A stretch of DNA of 64,000 nucleotides from Gnetum montanum (GCA_015680685.1 MNCI01001429.1:133964-197963); one strand, 5' to 3'. Counted from the stretch's first letter, positions 11,520-24,811 are shown. The notes: generated by a model from the sequence alone, not told the origin. Numbers and translations: made by a program.

Positions 11520-12300
11520 AAATTAAAGTTGTACCGTTGGTCATATAAAAGCTTTTATGCTTTCAAACGGAAAGGTTGCCACCGATGATGTGTGTGGAAG
11601 TTTATTGGCACTGAACGCGAGCGATGGAGTACATGAGTAGAGTAATGTTTGAGTCTTCCAATATTACCGATGCTTCTCACAACATCTTCGTCAAAGTCAC
11701 CCGTCACCTCAAACGTCAGGGGGTGCATTTAGATTTAATGATTATACCATGGTGAGATTTAAAATAAAAATGATAAGGGAGTGGAACGTGGCGTAGTGGA
11801 TAAGGTAATGTAAGGTATAATTAATAGAATGAATGAATGATGTTTGATCCATGACTTCTTCGTATTGAATAAGATAAAATGTGGAATAAAGAAGACTGAT
11901 GATGAAATAGAATGAGAGTTAACGAGTGAAGCAATTAGAAGAACGACAAAAGTATGATTATTAAAAGGCAGGTAAAATACACAAAGAAGTTGGCATAAAG
12001 CGTAACTTTTCATGGAATAAAATTAAAGTCTTTGAAATCTAGTATGGTTGTTGGAAAAGACTTTCACGAACCATTATTTTCCAAGAAAGTCTAATGCGAA
12101 GATTATGGAGTGGATTCATTTGTCCAAGTCTACTAAGACTTTGAGTGCACTGGTGAAAGCACCACGGCAACGGTGAGTGGGTCGTGAGTGGGTGGAAGAA
12201 ATGTGATACATTAAAGTTGAGACTTTTGCTTGGATGGGAAAAAACAGTACTTTGAAGTGAGGGTCCGCTGAAAATAACTTCCACCGTTATTTTAAAAAGC
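11520..12300 (-). other. Orphan copy of the RLP upstream region
   Basis: GCTTTCAAACGGAAAGGTTGCCACC (split here as GCTTTCAAACG and GGTTGCCACC) and CTTCGTCAAAGTCA match the sequence just upstream of the RLP pseudogene start (24895-25050: GCTTTCAAATG, GGTTGCCACC, TTCATCAAAGTCATC). The next part, with TTTGATCCATGACTTC and CCAAGAAAGTCTAATG, recurs at 13760-14500. No RLP coding sequence follows on the minus-strand downstream side. I read it as a promoter left over from a lost tandem RLP copy. Short ORFs here are not gene-like. Confidence 0.5.
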
Positions 12301-13329
12301 ATATTTTAATAAAATGTCATCAGTATGATACATTTATACATGGAAATGGAGTAGTGTAGACAGGGAACCATATACGGTTCTATAATTCTTTTATTCATGG
12401 GGAATTCATAACGGTATTCACATTATGCTATGTATCAATAACATTACATGTATAGTTTTTAAGGTAAGAAACATAGAGATAAACAAAATGGATTTAACTG
12501 ATTCTGCTGCAGATTCGAATGCAAGATTTGAGCATAGAGTCTAAGTTGGTTTTAAAGTAAATTCATTCCCAAGTTTTTTGAGTTACTTTTCTTTCGAAAA
12601 GAATTCATTCACAGAAAATTTGAAAGCAAGGAAAAGGAATAAATAGGTAGAAAGTAGGAATCTGAATAGGACTTTTTTGCAAAAAGAAATTTATTAACAA
12701 AAAATATGAAATGTTTCCCCAAAAAAATGCAGAGAAAGAATGATGAATATTTGGACAGGACGTTGTTTCTAGAGAAGAATGGATGAAAACAAAAATGTTT
12801 TAAAAAACAAATTAAACTAAAATCGGATACAAAAACTTCAATGTCTTACAAAACAAAACTAAACTCAGCACTTATGATAACTGTAATATTATTTATCTTA
12901 CCACAAAACCAACAATGCATTATAAATATTTTTATTTAAATTTATAATTAATTAATTTTATCCCCATGCACCACTGCCAGGCAATGTTATGGCATGACGG
13001 TATACATCAATGTGCATACACGGAAAGATTCCTGCACCTCATTTACAATGTTTTAATAAAAAGTGGTGTCACATAATATGTAATTAAACATTTTCATTTC
13101 CATACTGGTAAAAGTCAAGTTAAGGTCACCTGAAAATGAGTCTTTTTGAACAGCCGTTTAATAATAAGTTGCTATGAATGACTAGTACAGTAAATTATTA
13201 TTTATAGTATATGGAAAGTGGACCAGATTCATGGTAGTGTTTGAGTCTTTGGCAAACAATGGCGTAAAGGGTTCAAAGCAGGATGCTCTTATTCTGGGTG
13301 CTTGAGAAATTCATAAGATATGTCAATTT
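12301..13329. other. AT-rich spacer, nothing recognised
   Basis: No long open frame. Where an RLP N-terminus would be expected next to the promoter-like copy at 13330, none is seen. Confidence 0.35.
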
Positions 13330-14720
13330 AATTAAAAATATAGACAATGCTGATTGCATGTGTAAGCTTCTATGCTTTGAAAAGGAAGGTTGTCCCCAGT
13401 GATGGTGTCTGTAAATTTATGCCGTGAGCGATGGAATAGATGTATCCAGTAGTTTTTAAAATCTTAAAATATTGCCAATGCTTCACAAAATCTTCGTCAA
13501 AGTCATCCATTGTCACAATGTGCAGTGGGAGGTCATTGGAAGTCCCGGTTCAATTCAAGTGTTCAGTTTATTCCTACCTCATATCGCACTATGTGAAGAG
13601 TAATTAACTTTTATTAAGAGCCACCGAACCAGCGGTCATCTTAATTCAAGGTGAGTCAATGATTTGATTATGACTATAATATGTTAGTATAACGATATTG
13701 AAAACAATGAAGGAGAGAAAGTGGAACATGTTGTAGTGGGTAAGGTGTAATTAGAACGGAGGGCGTTTGATCCATGACTTTTCTATGTTGCATGAGATGT
13801 GAAATAATAGATGGCAATAAGAAAGACTGATAATGATAATGGAATAGACTATGACTTTGCCAAAGAGAGTAAAACTGTGAGAGATGTCCCAAGTGGTGGT
13901 TCTCTTGGGCTCTCCCCATGGTTCGGGGGCCATGGAACACTTTGAGGCGCCCTCGGGTGGCTCTCAAGTGTTACAAAACCCTCCCCGGCTTGGTGGTACC
14001 AAGCTAGCAATAGGACACCCTCCTATTGCAACTCTCTTCTCTAAGTCCTCTTACTTCCCTCTTCTCCATGGAGAACTACATGGCCCTGATTCTACGGCGG
14101 TCGTAGATATGTAGGCAGCCAAGACTGGATAGTTTTGGTGCGGTGCCATGCCACACCTTGTACTAGATCGTGAGGGATCTGGGGGTGAGGTACCTTCCCT
14201 TGTAGGTGCATCGTCTCCCCTCCCATCGATGTGGTCTACAAGGTTGTGTGTGTACTTGTTTGCTTGGTTCTCTTCTGCTTGCACTCATGAGATACTTGCT
14301 TGTTTGAGGTGTATTCCCCAGGTCTTCCGCCCCAGATCCATTGGATCTTTGTGAATTCCTTGGGGTGCCGGGCAACGTCGGGGCAACGTTGTTACAAAAA
14401 CACACGAAGTGGTTAAAGTAAAGTAGAACTTTCCTTTAAAGACTTTGAAGTGGAGCAGAATAGTTTCCACCATTATTCTCCAAGAAAGCTTAATGCTGTG
14501 TGTACGTAGATGGAGAAGAATCTTATGGACTGGATTCATTTGTGAAGAGTCTGTTGAGACTTTGAGTCCACCCGTGAAAGTAGACTTAACAGATAAGTAT
14601 GCGGAATCGAACACACAAGGTTGAAGTTGAACATGCTGTAATGAGGAATTTTCACGCTGTCGTGAGAGGATTGGATGGAACAAAACACGTTGTTGGGTTC
14701 TTGAGGCATTGCAGGGATGA
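13330..14720 (-). other. Second orphan copy of the RLP upstream region
   Basis: GCTTTGAAAAGGAAGGTTG and TCTTCGTCAAAGTCATCCA near 13375-13510 match both 11540-11700 and 24895-25050. The copy then runs parallel to 11760-12260 (TTTGATCCATGACTT, CTCCAAGAAAGCTTAATG, TTTGAGTCCACCCGTGAAAG) but is split by a GC-rich insertion at about 13885-14395. Confidence 0.5.
13885..14395. mobile_element. Unclassified GC-rich insertion of about 0.5 kb
   Basis: The sequence is much richer in G and C than its surroundings and is absent from the paralogous copy at about 11925, so it looks inserted. GTTACAAAA occurs near both the start (13969) and the end (14391). Stacked short ORFs in all frames are a result of the base composition. 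Exact ends and class are unknown. Confidence 0.4.
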
Positions 14721-16036
14721 AGTTCAAACTTTTGAGATAACGGTAAAAATTACATATTAGAGTTAGTTTGCAGGGAAGAGATAAACAACCATCATGGGAA
14801 TTAAAACAACTACTGCATTTTTGAGATCACCTGAAGTGAATGTGACGCATGGCACTGTAAAAAGCTTGGCCTTACCATGATGGGTTTGAATTTGAATATT
14901 GTATAAGTAAAATAAAGTTAATTTGATAAAATCAAGGGCTCTGGGAAGTTTCAACCAAAGAAAAGGCCTGAGAAGTTTCCTTAATTCAATTCCATCGGCT
15001 CTCTTTTACCAAGTTATATGTTAATTCTCTCAAAAGTTTCTCTCACAAAGTGAATGTGAAGTCAGAAGTGAGGTAATTAAAGAGATGTTTAACGGATAAA
15101 AACAATGGTGATAATAAATAATACACAACTGTCCCATCTGCAAGATCAATGAAAATGAAAATATGAAAGGTAAGATTACGTCAAAGTATTATAAATAAAA
15201 CATGATAAGAAGCAATACCATTTCCATCCAAAAAAAGTACAGAAAAATCTTGCATAAGTTAAGCAAGACTATGATCGGAGATGGCTGATCCTGCGTAAAT
15301 TAAGCAGTGGAAACTACAAAATCTTTAACCTAATAATATATCCAAGTCAAGCTCCAGTTACTCCCAAGAGCAAAGCCCAGCAAATTCTACGCTTTCTTTA
15401 TATTTAATGAAAAAGAAAAGTCTTTATCACTAAATTTGTTTCCCAAACAATGATACCATCCGGCATTCACAAGCTTTAACCTAATTAAAAAAAACATCAA
15501 ATTTTTAAAAATTGGTTATTTCTTACAGCTTCGTATCATCATTCTCAGTGGTTATTTCATCTACTCTCTTTTTATGTCATTGGAGTTCTCTAAACCACAT
15601 TCTTGCAGTTCAGGATTTGGTGCCCAAAAGCTTGAGCGTGACTGTAATCAACTGTGCTTGACAATTTAGACCATTCCATAGAACAGTAGCGTTATTTTCC
15701 CTGAGACTGCATCAAAGTGGCCCAGATACCCTTCTTTGCAAATTCTTAATCTTATATCTTCATTGACATCATTTTGATAGCAGTTACTTTAGGAAGCAAT
15801 CTGCAGATAAAGGGTAACGAGACACCTAACTTAAACATAAGATGCATGTGTAGCCTACTAGTATATATATATATTTATAGTAGATTTGAGAATTCAACAT
15901 CAGCATCGACCAAAAGAAAGTCCCGTCATTGTCTTTGAACTAATAAAACGAGATAGAGAGAGACCTTCAGATTCTGAATTGGATTCAAATAAAGTAGATT
16001 GTAAAGGATCTAAAAATGGACTCCCATGGACAATTC
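14721..16036. other. Non-coding spacer
   Basis: AT-rich; no open frame of note and no recognised repeat. A (TA)-rich run lies near 15865. Confidence 0.35.
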
Positions 16037-16162
16037 AGAGAAATTGCAATGCCATACAATATGCCAAGTTCTCGTGTAAATGCCAAACACACCACATTTA
16101 GAGAAATTGCAATGCCATACAATATGCCAAGTTCTCGTGTAAATGCCAAACACACCACATTT
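16037..16162 (+). repeat. Perfect tandem duplication, 63-base unit
   Basis: Copies at 16037-16099 and 16100-16162, both starting AGAGAAATTGCAATGCC and ending ACACACCACATTT, identical by eye. Confidence 0.9.
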
Positions 16163-16204
16163 TAATGGAGTAGCACATTAGACATAGATGGGATATTAAT
16201 TACT

Positions 16205-16610
16205 TTCCAAAAACGTGTAACATTAATATAAAGTAAATCTTAGGGTTCATCCTCTCCGTAGCCTCCACCTTGAGACTTAATACTAAAATGTATGAATTGG
16301 AAAATGCATATAAAAAATAATTTTAATACTTTTAATTTTCTTAACAATTATTATATTTTATATTTTACTTATTTTTGGGCCAAAAAATAAAAATCAGCCT
16401 TATGCAAGGATATGTAGCATTAAGATAAAGTAAATGTTAGAGGTCATCCTCTTTGTAACATCTACCCCCTTTACTCAAAGGCTTAATATTAAGATATATA
16501 AATTAGACAATGAAGATAAACATCATTTTTATACTTTAATTTATCTCAACAATCACTATATTTTAATGATTTACTCCTTGGAAAAAAAACTATGCTTAAG
16601 GTATTTGTCA
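16205..16610 (+). repeat. Diverged tandem duplication of about 200 bases
   Basis: GTAACATTAATATAAAGTAAA at 16215 recurs as GTAGCATTAAGATAAAGTAAA (both quoted in part: ATAAAGTAAAT-TTAG) near 16412, and GTTCATCCTCTCCGTA recurs as GTCATCCTCTTTGTA. The copies differ at many positions, so the event is old. Confidence 0.6.
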
Positions 16611-16839
16611 AATGCACCTTCTTAAGGGAAGTGTAATTTGTGTGTCAAGATTAGGGACTTTTCAAACTACCCTTTATTAGAAAAGGATAAAAATGTATAC
16701 GCACCTTGCAAATCTCCCTACTCATGAAAGCAAACTTCACCACACGAGTATTTGAAAGGAATTCAACGAACAAGTTTTAAATTAAGTTGAATGCAAACTC
16801 GCTGCAGGATTGGATGGATGAAAAGGGCATTGGTACATT

Positions 16840-17230
16840 CAAAGATGAAATTCAAACCTTTTGAGACACTACAAAATTATGCACTAAAGTATGTGGAAAA
16901 AGCAAACAAGCTTGGCAATTAAAGCACTTGACTTGGTCACCATGAGCAATTTGATTGTTTAAATATTGTATGCAGATCATCCGTGTGAATTCTAGGACAA
17001 AAAGATCAACTTGGCTTGCTAATTTTTGTCAAAATAAGCTTAGTGTAATTGTACATTGGCATTCCTATACCAAATACATTTTAACAAGCAATTTAAGAAA
17101 GGAACAGCAGCATAAAAAATTACAACGTACAAAGTACAATAAGAAGCAGAGGTATCTCTTGAGACTAATGCAATAAAAATCCCTAATGGGTACCCTTAGT
17201 GAGACATGCATGCAGAAAAGCTAAAAAGCA
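16840..17230 (-). other. Orphan copy of the RLP 3' flank
   Basis: Weak but ordered similarity to the sequence downstream of the RLP pseudogene (19960-20270) and to 61790-62050 and 63540-63836: a GTAATTGTA block, then ACAATAAGAAGCA, then a CCCT(C/T)A(C/G)TG-like block and ACATGCA. No RLP coding sequence adjoins it. It suggests an earlier duplicated gene end. Confidence 0.35.
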
Positions 17231-20200
17231 AAGTTAACTGCTACTATTTCAATTTTGCTTGTGCTTAGTTTTCATATTTTAACCCTTGTGAACTCTTAAA
17301 AATATTATCAAAGTGCTTATCTTTTAAAATCGTTTATAATGTTTTTAAAACATCTGTAATTACATAGCATTGGCTTATAATATTTTTGAGGATAATTTGG
17401 ATGTGCTTTTATATTGGTAGCACTAATTAGTTTCCCAAGTGCTTGTGGCTAGATTAAACTATTTTGTAAATATCTTGATTATGAAATTGTTTCGACGGAA
17501 CTTTGTTATTGTCATTATCTTTCATACTGTTATTTCCTTTTGAAGGATTCTATTAAATCCTATTTATGGAATTTTCCTATGTACTATTGACGATAGTGCT
17601 ACTAAAAGCTTTCTTGCTTTTGACAACTTACATAATATGAATGAACTGGGCCTGTAATAACCTTTGCAAATTATAACAACTATATTAATTTTAAAAGTAA
17701 AAATATTGTTATTATTGTACTAGGAGCATTTGATTGGATTCAGCACAAGTCCAAGTTTGCTTGTAACATCATTATATGGCTTACATAAGAAGCTCATATG
17801 TTCATGTTGTAATAGAATTTGACAATAGAGAATTGTAGAGAATTGTGGGAGCTACACAGGTGCTTTTTTGCTATTCACTGGTACTTGAAAGAGAACTTAT
17901 CCATGGAATTTGATTCATTTCTTGGATTTGGCATGATGGCTGTCAATATTAAACCTTCGTTTTAGGCTGGGAACAGGCAATGACAGAGCTAGTAGGAACG
18001 TTGAATAACAAAAAATCCCTTTAAAACATTTTAAACTTTGTTTTTTTTTTTTTCCTTTTCAAACCATATTTTAACATAATTGAGTTGACCCCATTATGCT
18101 CGAACAAGGCTAAGATGATGATGATGATATTTTACCATAATGTATGGACAATCATTTGGAGTGGTAATAAGCAGCTTGTTTCTTAAGCCAAAACGTACTG
18201 ACACTCTAGTAAGACCTCCCCTAGAAACTGGAAACTCTAAAACCTCTCTTGGCAAGATGAGAATTAAGTTTCTGAATGATTCATTTAATATTCTAACATT
18301 ATTTGAACCTAACATATTTAGTAATTTTATTAATTTGATCACAATGTTGTATAAAAACTGAACAAATGAACTTTTATACAGGGTGCAAGTCTACCATTTC
18401 TCCCAATTTCTAAGTTTTGTGATAGACATGAAACCTTTTATGCTAGAATTAGTAATATTTTCTTTTTTCAAATTTGAATGCATATTTAGTATAAAAGAAA
18501 TGATATCACTCACAAAGGGCTTACACCCTCTGCTCTTGTTTCCATCAATGTTGGAAAACACACTACCTTGAAAAACTGTCAATCAGTGTGCATTATGAAA
18601 CTAAATTGAAGCAAAATGCTCTGTCAATTTGGAAGGCAGGGATCTATTGAATAGAAGACATAATTCAAAGATAAATTCAATAAAATGACTTACAAGTCTT
18701 TATGGCTTCATGCACATTTATAATTAATTTTTTTAGAGACACAGGTCAAAGTGTCTGGCCTACACATGTATCAAGAATTACATTCTTCAGCTAAGTCCCC
18801 GGGTAATACACCTTAACTTAGGAAAGGAGATCATTCTTTGAAGCAGCAACTCTCAAAACCATTAAGTCACTTTTGCTTGTGCCAATGATAAGTTCAATTA
18901 CTTCTACTAAGATCACTCTACTTTCTCAAACATCCAATACCATCCTAACTTCAAAAACAAATATTTTTTGCTCAATCCATAACCACATTGACTTACCGAG
19001 ACACTCTTTGTTATTATTATGTATATAATATTTGCTTACCTCCTATTTGGAAAATGCATTTTGGTTGTTGCTGACGCTGAATGCATTTGGACGCCAACAC
19101 ACCAATCTGACTACTTCAAGTACAGAATATGCAATTGTAGATGCTACAAAAGCATCCACGTCAATCTGTTTGCTGAGATCAGACAGTGCTGATAGATCAG
19201 TGATTTTCTACAATGACAGGGCTGCAATTGGATCAGGGAAAACTAAAAAGAGCCTTGAACTTTTGCATTATTAATGCTGGCATGATTTCCTCATCGGCAT
19301 CGGCATCAGATTCAAAAATCTTCAGAACTAGAGTAGCCAGCAGTGCCAGGGGATGAACAGAGGAAACTGAAATTGAAGCTTTATGAGGTTGGAAGACACA
19401 CTGGATATATTACTTTTTTATGAAAAATTGAGATAGACTATCAAAAACAAATCATATTAGTTTTTTGCTGCAACATTCTCAAATGGGTAGTCACAACATA
19501 GAAAAGAAACACATGCAACTCATCTTCAAGGGCTCCCACCGAATCTATTTTCTACTCTCAATTCTAAGATAAACTGAACTTAAGTAAAGTTTGCTTATGA
19601 CACTCTGATACTTAATTGGAATAGATAAAAGATAGTGAGCTTTTGCATCTAGTTTATTATATATTTAGATCTAATATGATATATATATAATTATTTCCTA
19701 CTTTCTGCATTAGACCAAAACTATGTTAAAACCTTTGCTGGATTAGTTGGTGAATATGCTTAGGATTGTGCTGCACTTCCTAACAAAAAATATTCCATTT
19801 TCTCAACCATTGTATTCTCTAAAAATACAAACTGCCATGAAAATCCTCAAGAACTACCTTAAAGAAACTGTCCTACCTTGAAATATGCATCAATGGAACA
19901 ACAATAAGCAGCAGTTCTTTGCAATTTATCAGTTAGCATATGAATATATATAGAAAAAGAAATTCAGAATTACAAATCTTGACAGCACTGCTCATTGTCG
20001 AACTAAAACAACAATAGCAATGTCCCTTGAACATTTTGTTGCAAAGATGAAAGTGAAACAAATACATTTTTACAAGGAGATTTCAGACACTAACAAAAGC
20101 ATAGACAGATAAACTAAAGATTTACAATGCACTGGTGCTGCAGTACAATTAGAAGCATAAGGACATGCTGAAATTATTTCGGTAAAACACAGTGACAAGG

Positions 20201-20270
20201 ACCCTCACTGATACATGCAAGAAGGATGAAAAACAAACTTGACTAATTTTCACAACTTTGGGGATTGCAT
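17231..20270 (-). other. 3' flank of the RLP pseudogene
   Basis: AT-rich, no supported gene. Segments match the second flank copy near the window end: GTGCATTATGAAACTAAATTG (18590) with ATGCATTATGAAACTGAATTA (62812), CCAATGATAAGTTCA (18883) with the same at 63179, and GCATAGACA...ACTAAAGATTTAC (20100) with 63705. The short open frame at 19032-19274 has no counterpart in the second copy and is not called. Confidence 0.5.
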
Positions 20271-22389
20271 TCAAATAAGGTAGGTTCCAAAGAACCAAGG
20301 AAATGCATCCCAATAAAAATACAAAGCAATTGTGCCACCGAATGATAGCCCAAATCCTAATCCAAAGGCCACCAGTGATACATGTTCATTAAACCAATCC
20401 CACCAACCATGATTGGACTTTGTCTCTGTCTTGTGTTTTGTTGACTTTGTTTCATTTTCATCTTTGCATGGAATGTTGGTAGGAAATTCACATAAACACA
20501 TTCTCTACAAATGAACTTTCATCAAATGTTGAAAATTGTGTGCTTTTGGGAATCCTACCACAAAAAGCTGTTATGAGAAACATTCAAAACACTTAAAAAG
20601 TCTGATGACTGAAATTGCATTGGAAGTTTCCCTGATAAATTGTTGCATCTTAAATCCAAGACTTCTAGAAGCTGTAATTTTGCCATTGATAGAGGTATAT
20701 GCCAGTCAGCATATTATAAGATAAATTCAACAATCTTAAAGCAATTAGGGCTCCTATGCTCTCTTTGTTTAAGAAAAGGATCATGCCAATCCCAAGAACC
20801 ATATCATTGGTTTTCTCATTCCATAGGCTTTGAAATTGCTTGAGCATGTTGAGATGGAAAGGAATATTGCCATGGAAATTATTGTTGAACAGGTCCAACA
20901 GCCGCAGCATTGTGAAATTGACTACCCATTCAGGAATGCCACCTTCAAACTTGTTATGGCCGAAATCTAACTCTGAGGTTATGCATTCTCCTTAAATAAT
21001 TAGGAATAAAACCAGTTAACATATGCCTCCTCAAATCTAAAATTACTAGATTCTTGCAAGTAATCAAAGAGTTTAATAGAGGTCCAGACCGATAGAACCA
21101 ACATGGAAGATAGAAAAATTATAGAAAGCATGCTATGGAAATTGTTGTTCTCCATGTACAAGGATGACAACCATTTGCAATTTGCTAGGGTTGCAGGTAT
21201 GCTAGCTGTGAGCCTGTTGTGAGAAACATCTAGGAATTCGAAATGTACTAGATTTCCAATGCTATTGGGAATTTGGCTGCTCAACCGGTTTCCTTTTAAG
21301 CGAATATGGCTTAACTGTGTTAGATTACCTATGCATTCTAAAATACTCTACCATTAGATATTGCAAGTTTGTTAAGGAACACAATCCTCTTGGCAAGGCT
21401 TGCATATTGTGTGATGGCAATAACTTGCTAAGATTCCTGACGGCCTTCAAAACTTCACTGCTGGATACTTCCAATTGTAGTAATTGAGACATTCTACCAA
21501 TGTAGTCTGGTATTGCCAATGGAATAGCAATGGTAGTAAATAAGGATAACACTTGAAGTTGTTACAGCTGGCATATGCCTGTAATAGTGCCTATAATAGA
21601 ATTTGCCAATAAGTTTAAAGAGGTCAGTTGCTTGAGGCTTCCTAGTTCAAATGGAATTGTAATAGAATTTGATGATAAGCTAAGAGAGATAAGTTGTTCA
21701 AGCCTTCCTAATTCAAATGGAATACTCCCCATTAGCCTTTCTGTGTCTAGGATTAACTCTGTGAGTTTACTCATATTTCCTAACTCCTCTGGAATGGAAC
21801 CAGCAAAGTAATTTCCATGGAAGGATAGAGTAATGTAGTTGTGAGAAGTTTCCAATAAAGGAGGTTATTGGGCCACTTCCATTGCCAAATGACAAATAAA
21901 GGTATTGCAAACGGCTCAAATTTGCCAGCTCACATGGGATACTTTCACTTAAGATGTCCAACTTCAAATCAAGAGATGACAGGTAGGTAAGATTTCCCAA
22001 CTCTTGTGGGATACCTCCCTAAGCTTCATTGCACTGAATTCCAACTAATTGAGTTTAGGAAGATTTCCTAACTCCCTCAGCATTGAACTTGTGAAGTAGT
22101 TCTCATTTGCCACGTGCACAACCTCCTCCAAGTATCCTCGCACATGTAGGCTTTCAAGCTGTGGTAATTTACTTAGAGATGAAGATATTGTGCTGCTCCC
22201 ACTGAAGAAATACAAATCAAGTTGTTGCAGGTGGCTGAGATTTCCAAGCTTGCATGGAATAATTCCACTTAGCATACCAAACCTCAAATACATTTCCTTC
22301 AAATTGGTAAGATTTCCCAATTCCCATGTGATACTGCTGCTACTGTTAACATCTTTGTACTGACCTAAATCATTGGTGTAAGGCTGGAA

Positions 22390-24000
22390 GGGAAACAGAC
22401 ACCAAGAGATCGTCGGGCAGCCACAACTGACCCTACCTTCATTTGAGGACAAGCTGGAAAAGGGAACAAAAGCAGAGTGCCTTGGATGGTTTGCACACAA
22501 ATCAACCAAGGACTTCCCCGAGCGTAAGCTACAGCTAGCGCTGGGGTTATCGTAAACAGGATGTAAACGGAATGTAAGCAACGATACAAAATGTAAATAA
22601 AGCGTACTGAATTATGAATAAAGCATAAACAAAGTTATATTTGTAAANNNNNNNNNNNNNNNNNNNNNNNNNNNNNNNNNNNNNNNNNNNNNNNNNNNNN
22701 NNNNNNNNNNNNNNNNNNNNNNNNNNNNNNNNNNNNNNNNNNNNNNNNNNNNNNNNNNNNNNNNNNNNNNNNNNNNNNNNNNNNNNNNNNNNNNNNNNNN
22801 NNNNNNNNNNNNNNNNNNNNNNNNNNNNNNNNNNNNNNNNNNNNNNNNNNNNNNNNNNNNNNNNNNNNNNNNNNNNNNNNNNNNNNNNNNNNNNNNNNNN
22901 NNNNNNNNNNNNNNNNNNNNNNNNNNNNNNNNNNNNNNNNNNNNNNNNNNNNNNNNNNNNNNNNNNNNNNNNNNNNNNNNNNNNNNNNNNNNNNNNNNNN
23001 NNNNNNNNNNNNNNNNNNNNNNNNNNNNNNNNNNNNNNNNNNNNNNNNNNNNNNNNNNNNNNNNNNNNNNNNNNNNNNNNNNNNNNNNNNNNNNNNNNNN
23101 NNNNNNNNNNNNNNNNNNNNNNNNNNNNNNNNNNNNNNNNNNNNNNNNNNNNNNNNNNNNNNNNNNNNNNNNNNNNNNNNNNNNNNNNNNNNNNNNNNNN
23201 NNNNNNNNNNNNNNNNNNNNNNNNNNNNNNNNNNNNNNNNNNNNNNNNNNNNNNNNNNNNNNNNNNNNNNNNNNNNNNNNNNNNNNNNNNNNNNNNNNNN
23301 NNNNNNNNNNNNNNNNNNNNNNNNNNNNNNNNNNNNNNNNNNNNNNNNNNNNNNNNNNNNNNNNNNNNNNNNNNNNNNNNNNNNNNNNNNNNNNNNNNNN
23401 NGAATTTTTGAAGGTTGGGACCCATAGTTATCAATAGTGGACCCTGAGGACGACTTGCACCCTTGAAATCAAGTCATTTTGGCTCAATTTTGGGGCTCTA
23501 AAAATTGGTGACGCTAATCCTTACGCTGTGCAACGTCTAAAAAAGTAACCCCAGCGTCACCAAGCCAAAATGGCATATTTGAGGCCCAAATCTTGATTTT
23601 CTGGAGGCTGGGAGCTACTGGGGACCTTGGTAAAGGTCATGGGGGATCCTTGTGCTCAATTTCGGCCTGTTTTGACTTAATTTCTGGGCTCCAAAAGTTG
23701 GTGACGTTGATCCTTACGCTGTGCAGCGTCTGAAAAAGTAACCAAAGTGTATTTAGCCAAAACCAAACATTTTGAACCTGAAACTTTTGATTCTGGATGC
23801 TGAAAGTTGGTGCAGTCGCTTGTGGGCCCCGAGGGGACCTTGCCTATTGAATCATGGGCCATCAGGGGCTGTTTTAGAGGCCTCCAAGTTTGGTCACGTT
23901 GTACTCATGTTAGGCAGCAACATGACTTAGCTGGATTCTTGTCTAAAAGTGCTAGGCCAAAATTAGTGGTGTTTCANGAGCCTACAATTAGATGGAGGAG
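22390..24000. mobile_element. Unclassified repeat inserted in the RLP gene, containing the assembly gap
   Basis: RLP coding similarity stops near 22385 and resumes beyond about 24080. The sequence between is GC-richer and not LRR. Right of the gap, two diverged copies of a unit about 197 bases long carry TCCTTACGCTGTGC(A)ACGTCT-type motifs (near 23518 and 23713). Left of the gap there is a related GCGTAAGCTACAGC. Ends and class cannot be fixed because the centre is unknown. Confidence 0.5.
22648..23401. other. Assembly gap, 754 N
   Basis: Run of N. An open frame drawn through it has no meaning. Confidence 1.
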
Positions 24001-24811
24001 ATTGAAACACCACTAATTTTGGCCTAGCACTTTTAGACAAGANCAAAATTAGTGGTGTTTCAATCTCCTCCATCTAATTGTAGGCTCTAAAGATGGAACA
24101 AATTTGCCACCCAAGATGATATGGGGTTTGAGAAGCCATGAGCATTCCCCCAGTAAAGACTTAGAGTGCAAAGCTAACTTAGTTTTTCTAATTCTCTTGG
24201 AATACCCCTTTCAAATTTCTTATACCTAACACGAGCTCCTGAAGAGATGTGAAATTTAGGAGCCAAGGAGATATGATTGAAGGTTATTTCCCTTCTAACT
24301 CCACAATCAATAAGCTTTCAAGAGAAGATAAGTTTATGAAAGATTGGGGAATGGGGCCTTGCATTGTTTGAAAATCAATACCAAGGATAGGATCCAACAA
24401 GTCATTGTATGAAAGATCTAAATAAGACAGATATGTGAGTTTGCATATAAATGAAGACACCACACCTAATAGATATGAAGCATATAGGTTCAAGGATACC
24501 ACTTGGAGTTCATGTGCAGAAGAGGAGGAAGAAGAGGATGATGAGCACTTCACTCCACCCTAATTAACGTAGACTCCATGTACATTGTGGTGAGTCCAAT
24601 TAAAGAGGGAGTCTAAAGGATCTTTTCTAATTCCTGCTTTGAATTGCAAGAGAACATTCATATCTGCATCCAAAGATGAAGATGAATATGATGCCGATAA
24701 AGCAATAGAAGCAACTCTCAGTAAAGCAACATCAAATAGCAATACTATTTCTGCTGCCATTACTCCTCCTCCTCTTATCTGCTTTGCTGCTAATGCCATT
24801 GCCATACACAT

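Larger units (their letters stand above)
20271..24811 (-). pseudogene. LRR receptor-like protein (RLP), broken
   Basis: Minus-strand gene. From 24811: a hydrophobic signal-peptide-like start (VLLFDVALLRVASIAL), then an LRR N-terminal cap with LLQFKAGIRKDPLDSLFNWT. The cap's Cys-x-Trp segment is frameshifted near 24560-24590. LRR units follow (NLYASYLLGVV, YLSYLDLSYNDL), then an inserted repeat with the assembly gap (about 22390-24080). Further LRRs run from 22385 to 20665 (LGNLTNLKEMYLRFGMLSG, LGRLEQLISLSLSSNS, LDVSHNRLTASIP) in several frames. The end (20501-20271) has an acidic/basic spacer, WWDWFNEHVSLVAFG, a glycine-rich membrane segment and a short tail ending GTYLI. No kinase domain follows, as is typical of RLPs. 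RLPs sense extracellular ligands at the plasma membrane in immunity or development. Several frame changes and the insertion make this copy non-functional. A paralogue begins at 63837. Confidence 0.8.

Noticed and set aside
13674-14683. Stack of overlapping ORFs of 60-130 codons on both strands
   Set aside because: They overlap in all frames, coincide with a GC-rich insert in a non-coding paralogous block, and show no domain or sensible composition.
19032-19274. 80-codon ORF in the RLP 3' flank
   Set aside because: No counterpart in the second flank copy and no recognisable motif.
22547-23434. Open frame of 295 codons
   Set aside because: It runs through the assembly gap; almost all of it is N.
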